DNA of 64,000 bases. Origin: Odobenus rosmarus divergens. Taxonomy: Eukaryota > Chordata > Mammalia > Carnivora > Odobenidae. The notes beneath the pieces are model-generated. The model saw nothing but the letters and a program-made list of their open reading frames with translations. It ran no database searches and was not told where the DNA came from. The position numbers were made by a program, and so were the translations under genes. Positions 55,861 to 64,000 of this stretch are shown piece by piece. Location of the stretch: positions 3,932,555 to 3,996,554 of the forward strand of contig NW_004450401.1 of the NCBI RefSeq assembly GCF_000321225.1, given 5' to 3'. Position 1 is the first letter of the stretch, and each line of letters begins with the position of its first letter.

Positions 55861-56295
55861 AACTGCCAAGTGGCTAAGAGCCGAGGGGCTATGTTGGGGT
55901 CAAAACTAGCCCAGACCGGAGGTTGCCTGGGCTTGCTGTGAGGACATGCTCCCCAGGCCCTCTCTTTGGCTCTTCTGCCCTCTGTCTCCTGGTTCTGCTT
56001 TGATCCATCATTAGGGAACAGCAGAGCTCAGGGCTAGGGTGGCCTGCGCTGGGGTCTCATTGCTCTTTTAGGCCATGTTCTGACATCTTCCCCCCAAAAG
56101 AAGCCACTTTCTCCCAGTCCCCCTGGCAAGAAAAGGCATGAGACATCCTGCCAGAGGGAAGACCAGACACCCTTCTAGGTTCCAGAGAGCAAAGGGGGCT
56201 TTTCTGGGGGAGTCCTCTAATTTCCTTTCTGATACTCCCCCTCATCCCCACGCATCCAGAATACCAAAACTTCAACGAACTTAGCAACCCTTGTC
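55861..56295. other. Unassigned sequence
   Basis: No recognised feature. Confidence 0.4.
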
Positions 56296-56299
56296 TATT

Positions 56300-57245
56300 G
56301 ATATTAGTCAACTATTGCCACGATAATGTTGCACAACAAAGGACCCTAAAATCTCAGTGACTTAACAACCACCATTATTTCTCTTGTCTGTAGTCTGAGG
56401 GCTGGCTGGGTGGCTCTGCTTTGGGTCACAGGGCCGGCTCAGGTCTGGTACACATGTCTTGCATGCCCTTCTCATGGTAGCTGGAAGAAGTGCAAGAGGC
56501 CCATCTAAACCACACAGATTTAAAGCCTCTGTTCACATCATATCCCCTAACATTACATTGGCCAAGGTGAGTCACGTGACAAGTTCAATGTCAGTGGGGT
56601 GGGGAAGTGTCCTTAGCCCATTAGAGTGGGAGCTGCTGCAAAGTCACATGGCACCCTAAAATCTAAGCCTCTGTGTTAACTAAACAGCAAAAGCCACATG
56701 GCAGAGGGTGTGGCTATATACTTCCATTAGAGGAAGAGGGTGGTTCCAAATAGGATGGAGTGGGTTTAAGTTGATCATTGCCTTCAATCCATTTTCTTTG
56801 GGCGGATTCATCCTCCCTGTTTGGAGCAGCCTTGTTTTCAGTTTGAATGGGACTGATCCCACTACCAGCTCTAGAGATGGACCTGGACAAGCTCAAAACA
56901 ATCTGATAGCCCATCCCATGGCCACAGTTGTTGTTTCAAGGAAAGACGCATGACCTAATTCAGGCCAGTGGAGACACTGAATCCTAAAGGAATCCAGGAA
57001 GTTTCTCCCTTTCTCACTAGAAAGAACAAGGAAATGTGGAGTCCAAGGAGCTTCTGGCAACCAAGTTATGATTCTGAGGGGACGCAGCCTTGGAATGAAG
57101 CAATGGAAAAGAGTACAGAAAATAGAAAGAAATCAAGTTCTGAGGAGATGTAATTCAGCTGGATCAAGCATTACCTGAAATCTGACCTACTACTTGACTT
57201 TTCACTTACAGAAGCAAACACATTCCCATTTTTGTTTAAACCAGT
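56300..57245. repeat. Ancient LTR-like repeat remnants
   Basis: The left part (agtcaactattgccacgata, ggaccctaaaatctcagtga, cttaacaaccaccattattt, gtgagtcacgtgacaagttc) looks like an antisense ERVL-type LTR. The right part (gcatgacctaattcaggcca, ctcactagaaagaacaagga) resembles another old family. Names cannot be fixed. Confidence 0.35.
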
Positions 57246-58014
57246 TTAAGTTTTGTTCTCCATCATTTGCAACCCAAAGATTCCTAAGTGAAAGATGATA
57301 TCAGAGAGGAGACAGAAGAACTGAGGTTCTCTAGTTACTGTCACCCTTATATCACACAAGCCAGAAACATTGGGCCTAAGAGAATCATGGGATTTGATCA
57401 TCTCTGCTTAGAGCATTCAGAGCCGGCCATTCCCCCTGGCACCTCACTCCACCACCACGGGCCTCCAGCCCCAAAAAATCACCCTCCACCTCCAGACCTG
57501 TTCAGTTTCTTGATGCAGCCTCAAGTCTCGGGCTGACCCCAAAGCTCTGGGAGTCTGGAGTTGCTGCCTCATACATCAGAGATGCTTTTGCACCAAGGGG
57601 AAAATGTAGGTCATTTTTCAATGTGTGTGGCTATCTTTGAGCAAACCTGAATGCCAGAAGTGGGGTTGGGAGGCCGTACTAGATAAATGGGACTGCCCCC
57701 AGAAGGAGCCAGCAACGTCTGCCTACTCTCCCCACCCAAAGTGGGTGAAGGTGGGGGGACCTGGGAAAGGGGCTGTGGGTGTTTTCCCACGGCCTACACA
57801 CTCACAATAAACCCAGAGGAGTTTGGCTGTCTCTGGACCCCAAAGCATCTCTCCCCAACCCTTAGTCACTGAGAAAAGAGAAAACTTTCCATGTTATTGT
57901 TGCTTTAAAATCGTGTTTTGTGAACGAGAGGAAGAAAAAAGACAAGGCCATTAAGTCATGTTTTCCTAACTCTCCAGCCATCACAGGCTGCTGGGGCTTG
58001 AAGAAAAATCAAGA
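57246..58014. other. Unassigned sequence
   Basis: No gene or named repeat. The overlapping 61- to 82-codon frames are not credible. Confidence 0.4.
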
Positions 58015-58345
58015 CAGTGCGGGCGTGGGACAGGCACAGCGGGGGACTCACGCAGCCCTCCTCCCGCCCGGCTCAGCCGCTCCCTGACGCGGGCTCTCTG
58101 CTCTCCCCAGACGCTCAGGGCTTCTTCCTCTCCGGGGCCCTTACTCCCCTCACGCCCCGGCCCTGCCCCGCGCCCCCTCCAGTCCTGCCGCAGGTCGGTG
58201 TTCGACCGCGCGCCGCTCCGCAGCCTAGACAGACAGTGCCCCCCTCAGGCCACACTAGGCCCTCGGCTGCGGCGACCTGCGTGACAAAGACGAACACCCG
58301 TGGGGGCTTAGGGGGAGAACACGGGCGAACCTTCATTGGTGACCC
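58015..58345. promoter_or_regulatory. CpG-island-like segment
   Basis: By hand count there are about 33 CpG in 330 bases of roughly 70 percent GC, an observed/expected ratio of about 0.8. The surrounding kilobases are CpG-poor. CpGs concentrate at 58018-58030, 58070-58115, 58160-58220 and 58260-58325. In mammals such segments often mark promoters or first exons, and some are orphan islands. No TATA box is evident. Confidence 0.5.
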
Positions 58346-58376
58346 CAATTTCAAGTTCGAACCCAGGTCTCCAGAG
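58111..58376 (+). CDS. Hypothetical exon (unrecognised product)
   Basis: A pyrimidine-rich tract with an AG ends at 58110 (tctctgctctccccag). A consensus donor, cagag followed by GTGAGT, starts at 58377. The 266 bp between them is open in one plus-strand frame, part of a 131-codon frame at 58017-58412. The predicted peptide is Pro/Ala/Arg/Thr-rich, with no domain I know. A minus-strand frame of 79 codons overlaps (58115-58354). Splice-like signals arise easily by chance, so this is only a candidate. A promoter-associated noncoding exon, or nothing, are alternatives. Confidence 0.15.
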
Positions 58377-60430
58377 GTGAGTGTGAAGAAAATGCCTAAA
58401 TTAAAATGCTAATTACCGTCTTCAGCAATTCGTTACCAGACACTTGTATCTATTATTACCAGCTTCCCCACCACTCGCCAGGAGACACGGATGATTTAAA
58501 GATTCAGGTGCAAGAGAAAATAACAGAAGGCCGTGTCTGCACGGTGAAGCTCAGTCTGTGAGGGTGCCACCTCATTCTGCCCACCCTGCTGAGAGATGAT
58601 AAGAGGAGGCCCCGGCAACAAGAGGTGAGGCCCTGGAAGGTCCCTGGGGGCTCCCCAGGTGGGAACTTGGGAAGTGGTTAGATCAGCCAGGCGCACAGAA
58701 TAACCTAAACCTTTGTGTTTAAAAATATTTGCAGAGCCCTTTATGGCTCACAAAGTCCTCCAGGATTTCTTAATTAAACACCAGGGTTTGGTGAGGGCAG
58801 GAATTTGAGCTCCCGTGCCCAGGTAGGAAGAGGCCCAGGTAAGATGCTACCCTGGGCATGAAGGCTGTCCCCTGACGCTGCCTGCTCCTGGGATCTGGAA
58901 GGTTCACTGCTGAGGAAAAGATGGCCCCTGAGCCGAGCTGTCCGTTCCCAGGTGAACCACGTGCTGGCACTTGGGAGAGGCAGAGTACCCACGCCTCAAC
59001 TCCATTGTCACACTGACCTCTAGAAATAAGAGAGAGCTGGTCTCAAGGGATGCCTTGGGGCCTCAGCAATGCCCATGGAGGGTCTGCCCAGGCGGAGGAG
59101 GGTCTGCCGGGGTGGGGAGGGGGGGCTTTGGCGGCTGGGAGAGAGGAGGCGAGGAATAGAAGAGGAGCATGTGATACAGAGTACATGCAAATTGCAGAAT
59201 AACAGAGCAAAAAAGCCGCATCTACCCTCCCATTTGTTCATGGCAGGCAGAGAGGGGCTGAACTGCCCAAGGTCACAAGGAACTGCCCAGTCAGGGCAGA
59301 GGCAGGTTCAAAGGCCCTTCCTAGACTCACAGTCTACACACCAAAGGGACAACGCACAGAGGCCTTGAATCCACCCTATTAAGTTGCTGTCACAGTTGCT
59401 CCAGCCCGCTGAGATCATCTTGTCCCACATCTGTGTGCTCAGGGAAGCAGGCATTGGGAAGAAGGGCGCTTCATGATTTCTTATGAACCAATGAGGAAAT
59501 AAATTCAAGGCTATACATGAACAGCCTCATACACAGGGCATTCTGGGGCCTACCAGCTCCTAGGAAGCAATTGTTAAATATGCAAGATTTGTGAGCTGGT
59601 TGTTAAACAATTGGCAGCTTGAAATCAGACGTGGTGAGGGTATTTACACCACGGCAATCAGCAAATGCTACTAATCAGGGCTTTTTTTCCCTACCCCACC
59701 CCTACTTCCAGTCAAACACTAGAACCAGTCTTCTTAACCTGGGCTAATCTCCTTAATCTCTGAATCTTCCAAATCCAGGAAAAATTGAAATGTCTCCTGC
59801 ATTGTATTCCCTCATTTGGTTTCCTTGGGTGCAGGATTCCCCTACATTTTCAGCCCCGCCTCCGGCCACAAGGCCAGGCCCCTTTCTGGAGCCAGGGCCA
59901 GAAGAGTTAAATCCCTATCAGCTCTGAACTCCCTCTCAGTGTGCCAACTGTTTCACTAGGTTCTGGCCCCAGGTGAGGTATAAACACCCCCAGTGATGAA
60001 TGGTTCCACAAGCAGTGACGCGGGGGCCCTCTGCTCTCTCCACCACCTGTTCTCTCCCGGCTGGAGGAAGGCGAGAGGAGGAGGGGGCTTCCATCTGAAT
60101 CAGAATCATCCATCCTAAGTAATTAGCTGCTGAAGAAAATGCAAAGCCACGGAAGGGGAGCAGAGGTGCCCCCACCAGCTTCTCCAAACTCCTCCCGCCC
60201 CAGGCTTGCCTCAGAGGCTGCTGGGAGAGCCAAAAACCCGAGAAGGCCAGGATGCCATCTGCAAGGGCACGGGGTCTCTCTGCAGAACAAATACTAGGAC
60301 ACTCCTTTCAAGACTGCTGCTGTCAGGCCCAGCCAGGGACCAGCCCCACATCTTCTCTCCCAAGGCTGGTGCTCTGGCCTCTCGATCACCGTCTCCTCAG
60401 CTAGGGAATGGCAAGTGTGTTTGGCAGACA
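58377..60430. other. Unassigned sequence with one MIR scrap
   Basis: An antisense MIR fragment lies at about 59250-59320 (aactgcccaaggtcacaagg). AT-rich non-repetitive stretches occur at 58395-58470 and 59560-59680. No gene is supported. Confidence 0.4.
59568..59613. promoter_or_regulatory. Paired SOX-type sites, inverted
   Basis: CAATTGTT at 59568-59575 and AACAATTG at 59606-59613 form an inverted pair of SOX-like sites 30 bp apart. The second overlaps a FOX-like tgttaaaca at 59601-59609. A regulatory role is inference. Confidence 0.2.
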
Positions 60431-60434
60431 CCGC

Positions 60435-61100
60435 TGGCCACCTGCCAGTGTCCATTTCCTTCTTACCTGATGTTGTTCAGGTAGACCCTTGGTGTTCCCA
60501 TGACCCATGTCCCAGAGTGGGAGGGAGTGGGAGTGTGGTCCAGTTACAGTCACTGACACATGAAGCTGGAGGTCTGAGGTGTCAGATCCTAGGAGAGAAT
60601 CATCACAGGGAGAGATGCTCTCTTCTCTCTATCTCTAGGCATTATGGCATCTGGACATGAATCCTGGAGCTTCAGCAGCCATATTGTGACCCTGAGGGTT
60701 GCCAGACTGAGGTTGGGGCTGAGCAGAGGCAGAGAAAGAGTCCAGCCAGGTCCCTGGTGATGTCACCGGATCTCTGATTCCTGTGCCTGGAGGCACCCCT
60801 CCTCTAGACCTCCTGCCCTGTGAGATAAGACAGGTCCTCGGGGCACCTGGGTGGCTCAGTCCCTAAGCGTCTGCCTTCGGCTCAGGTCACGATCCCAGGC
60901 TCCTGGGATCGAGGCCTGCCTCGGGCTCCCTGCTCCGTGGGAAGCCTGCTTCTCCCTCTCCCACTCCCCCTGCTTGTGTTCCCTCTCTAACTGGCAAATA
61001 AATAAATAAAATCTTAAAAAAAAAAAAGAAAAAGAAAAAAGAAAAAGGAAAGAAAGGTCCTTATTCATTTTGACTTGGGGTGGTTGCCTGCAGCCAAAGG
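60435..61100 (+). repeat. Ancient LTR-like repeat, split by a SINE
   Basis: The text gctggccacctgccagtgtc, ttcagcagccatattgtgac, cctgatgatgtcac-type block (ccctggtgatgtcaccggat), then gccctgtgagataagacagg continues after the SINE as ccttattcattttgacttgg. The join reconstructs the usual tgtgagataataaatgtcct...ttaagcca end of a recurrent old family. Confidence 0.45.
60839..61050 (+). mobile_element. SINEC, sense
   Basis: The head ggggcacctgggtggctcag, gcgtctgccttcggctcagg, the CT-rich middle ending ctctctaactgg, and an aaataaataaataaaatctt tail extended by A-rich (AAAAG)n are present. The duplication agacaggtcct (60828-60838) and agaaaggtcct (61051-61061), 10 of 11 identical, bounds it. Confidence 0.94.
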
Positions 61101-61574
61101 CATCCCAGCTCAGGGAAAGTAAAGGCTGAATATGATTACCCCGCTAAGTCAGGCCCTGATCTTGGACCCCCATGTGGGGAACTAGGTTTGGGTTGTGCCT
61201 GATGCCCAGGCCTCCTGCTCTGCCCAAACTGGTACTTTCCTGAGGCCTTTCTCTGGCATCTGGAGGGCTACTCTTCCCTGGGTTCCAGGCCAAAAGTGCC
61301 AGGAAATAAAACTTCCCAAGAATAGCCCTCAACCAACAACTGACAGGAGACGCTTTATAAATCCTCCATGCCCCTCTCCCCTTGGGTAAGAGGGCTGCAA
61401 GGCAGGTTGTCTATACTGGCTGCCAGGGTCCCAGGATTGTGCTCAGTGGTAACCTACTGGAGAACACTCCCCTTATTGGTTGCATCCCCGTTCCCCATCA
61501 TCTTCCAAAGATGCTACCTGCACTCGAAACCTCGTCCCAGGGTTCACTTCCGGGGGGACCAAACTCAGGCTACC
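61101..61574. other. Unassigned sequence
   Basis: No recognised feature. Confidence 0.4.
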
Positions 61575-62060
61575 TCCCTCCAATGCACTGAGACCTGCTC
61601 TGTGGCAGGCATTGCAGAGAGACCAGGAAACAAGATGTACGTCTCCCGGCCCCGGGACTGTTTCATTGCAGAGACAGGAAATCAACAAGTCAACTAGTCA
61701 TATCATTTTCGGTGGGCGTAAATACAGGGATCAAAATAAAACTGGACAGTGGCTGTGATGGGAAAGGGTGCAAAGAAAGCAGGGGCTAAGAGTTCTCTCC
61801 AAGGCTCATCTGTACCAAGAGCTGCGGGAGAAGATTCCAGGCAGAGGAAACGGCAAGGGCAAAGGCAGAGGCGGCTCACGTGGTAGATTTGAGGAGCAGA
61901 GAGAAGGCGATGCGGCCGGAGGGAGGCGAGGCAGGAGAAAGAGGAGGAGGTGAAGTGCAGAGGGATGGCTCCCGAAGCGCATGGGAAGGAGTTTGTGGGG
62001 TCTGGGTCAATGGGAGTCTATTGCAGGTTTGTAAGGCGGAGGGGAATTAGCTGACCCAAG
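61575..62060 (-). repeat. L2 fragment, antisense
   Basis: The text gagacctgctctgtggcagg, cattgcagagagaccaggaa, agattccaggcagaggaaac, ggcaagggcaaaggcagagg and gcgcatgggaaggagtttgt is the antisense L2 order, with the diagnostic ttccaggcagagg block. Confidence 0.7.
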
Positions 62061-63069
62061 GCGGCAGCCTTCTGCCCACAGTATGGAGACGGGATTGAGT
62101 GGGGAGGGGGGAAGCTGCAACAGTGAGTTAGAGAGGCCGGCTAGGGCCATCTGAGCAGCGCGCATGGGGGGTGCTGGCACCTGGAGCTCCCCTGTGTTCT
62201 CTATAGGTGAATCTTCCACTTGCAAACCTGCCTCTTTCCTCTCCCGGTCTAGGACCGGACACTGACCCATATGTGCCATTGCCCCCAGTCCCTTCCCTGG
62301 GTTGGAGGTGGCCTCTAAACCTAAGGTCAATGCGTGAATCCTTGTTACCCCTGGACATTTCCACGGTGCCATCTGTCACCGACCACCCACCTGCTGGGGC
62401 ACATTCTTGCTCTCTGAGTTTGGGCATTGCTGGGGCCTCGTGGCCCTCCCCCCCAATTCCTCCTGCCCCTGAGTGAGCAGGTATCATTCCAGACTGCAGC
62501 ACCACCCCACCCCCACCTCAGACTGGCTGGTCAGTGGGAACGGTTCCCTCGCTGGGCCCAGAACCCTCTCCCAGGGCCCAGAACAATTATCATTTAGTGG
62601 TTCCTTGGGCTCTTGCAGTAGCTTCCCCTGAGTCTCTCGGAACACATTACTCACATTATTTTTTCACTCGAAAAGCGTTGAGAAACCCTTGAGAGAGCTG
62701 AAGGACGTGGCTTCATCTTCGTTTACAGATGGGCTGTGCAAACAGAAAGGTTTTTGAGTTTTTCAGGAACCAGAGTAACAGAGCTCACTTTTGCTGAAAC
62801 TAACCCCGGCATCAATAACAAATGGGCACAGCTAGGGGAAGACTTGTAAGCCTCGCATGGAGACAAGCCTACGGGTTTGGGCCATGCTGCCCGCCTCCGC
62901 TGGGGAACAGGCACCCAAAACCCATGTGTGACCCAGGTTGCTGGGGACCCGAACCCATGGACAGGACAGGAAAGACCCTGCTCCTTGACAATCAGAGCTA
63001 TGTACTGGGACCAGGGCAGGAGCAAGGACAGGTTAGCAAAGGAAGGAGAGGAGATCAGAGGGCATGCTG
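62061..63069. other. Unassigned sequence, possible weak MIR
   Basis: The part at about 62600-62760 (cacattactcacattatttt, cttcgtttacagatgggctg) may be a very old antisense MIR. No gene is supported. Confidence 0.35.
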
Positions 63070-63175
63070 TGCAAATCTTTCAGTCTCTCTCTGCCTCGAC
63101 TTCCTCATCGTAACATGGGAAATAAAAGTTTCCTCTCCCGGGGCGATTGGTGAAGTCATGGATATAAACACCATC
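63070..63175 (+). repeat. MIR fragment, sense
   Basis: The text caaatctttcagtctctctc, tgcctcgacttcctcatcgt and aacatgggaaataaaagttt matches the MIR core. Confidence 0.65.
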
Positions 63176-63185
63176 TGATCTATAG

Positions 63186-63214
63186 ATTAGGAGGATTTAG
63201 GAGGACTTAGGAGG
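63186..63214. repeat. Short tandem repeat, about 3 x 10 bp
   Basis: Three consecutive units of the form nttaggagga, with small changes. Confidence 0.7.
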
Positions 63215-63239
63215 ACTCCTTAGAGCTTAGGGAATCTGA

Positions 63240-63610
63240 GCTGTAGATTGCTAGCTACCCCCCAATATCCATTCTCCCCACACTCTGTTCTTCAGCTGGG
63301 CTCATGGCTGCCTCGAATCAAGACTCTCTTTCTAGCCTCCCTTGTGGCTATTTCGGCCACATGACTACATTCTGATCACAACACTGTAAACACAAGTATG
63401 GTGTGCAGTTCTGGGGAGAATCCTTAAAGGGAGGACATGCACCTGTTTGTCCCTTGCTCCTCCTGAGAACTGGAACCAAACAGCATCTTACATCAGGATG
63501 TGGAAGACACTTGGAGAAGGCAGCTGAGCAGCAAGAAAGAATAATTGATGTAGACTTTGAGAAACCTCTCTTCCAGCATCTAGACTCTTGACTGAGAGAA
63601 AAATAAGCCT
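63240..63610 (+). repeat. Ancient LTR-like repeat
   Basis: The text gctagctaccccccaatatc, cattctccccacactctgtt, tctagcctcccttgtggcta and gccacatgactacattctga resembles the family at 47285. The right part (gacatgcacctgtttgtccc, gaaagaataattgatgtaga) is diverged. Confidence 0.4.
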
Positions 63611-64000
63611 CTACCTTGTTTTCAGGCCTGGTTTTCTCTTTGGGGTGGTGTCTGTCACTCACAGCTAAACCTAATCCTCATCCCTACAGACTAGAGCCTA
63701 TATCTCTGTCCCCAAAGCCCAGGCATGTCCACCACAGCCCACTGCTTTTAAGTCCCCAGGGAAGACTACAGTGCTCAGATAGGATCAGTATAGTTCAAGA
63801 TCTGCCAATGAGCAGCCCAATAAACCAGGTGAGCCCTGGATTAGCTGACCCTCCAACACTGAGTTCCAGCTAGAAGGTGCCAGCTTCCAGCCCCATGGGG
63901 TTTCTGAAGTGGCTGGAGGTTTGGTTCTTGAGAAGGAGGAAAGAGCTTGAAGAATGAGAAGGCTGAGGACAGGAGAACTGACTTGAAATTCCTTGCTGCT
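63611..64000. other. Unassigned sequence
   Basis: No recognised feature to the window's right edge. Confidence 0.4.

Overview
This window is nuclear DNA from a placental mammal, most likely a caniform carnivore of the arctoid group (bear, seal, mustelid or a relative). The evidence is many copies of the carnivore tRNA-Lys-derived SINE (SINEC/CAN-SINE). Its head reads gcgcctgggtggctca, it has an internal ccttcggctcaggtcatgat block, a CT-rich middle, and an AATAAA-repeat A tail. The head differs from the canid and felid versions I know. I found no protein-coding gene, rRNA or functional tRNA that I can support. The open frames are short (under 250 codons), often overlap repeats or low-complexity DNA, and match no family I recognise. 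The window is best read as intergenic or deep-intronic sequence.

Layout. Positions 1-6.4 kb hold old L2, MIR and L1 fragments, two LTR-like remnants and a TAATTA-rich block that may be regulatory. From 6.4 to 16.8 kb the DNA is AT-rich and is almost entirely nested transposons. There are several antisense L1 layers, one L1 inserted in another, and many SINEC copies, two of which form a SINE inside a SINE. A 50-N assembly gap sits inside one SINEC and its flanks are duplicated. From about 16.8 kb to the end the DNA is GC-richer. It is dominated by decayed MIR and L2 pieces with MER5A, MLT1-type LTR and L1 3' ends. Young SINEs are sparse there: 22.5, 45.5, 54.7, 55.6 and 60.8 kb.

The best gene-related hint is a small CpG-island-like segment at 58.0-58.35 kb. 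It contains an acceptor-like site, an open frame and a consensus GTGAGT donor. Candidate regulatory DNA includes the homeodomain-motif cluster near 5.86-6.01 kb, a perfect 16-bp palindrome at 23.51 kb and paired SOX-like sites at 59.57-59.61 kb. The events that can be read most firmly are insertions. Many SINEs keep target-site duplications, which give exact boundaries and order the layers. Old-repeat family names come from memory of consensus sequences and are given with matching confidence; boundaries of decayed repeats are approximate.
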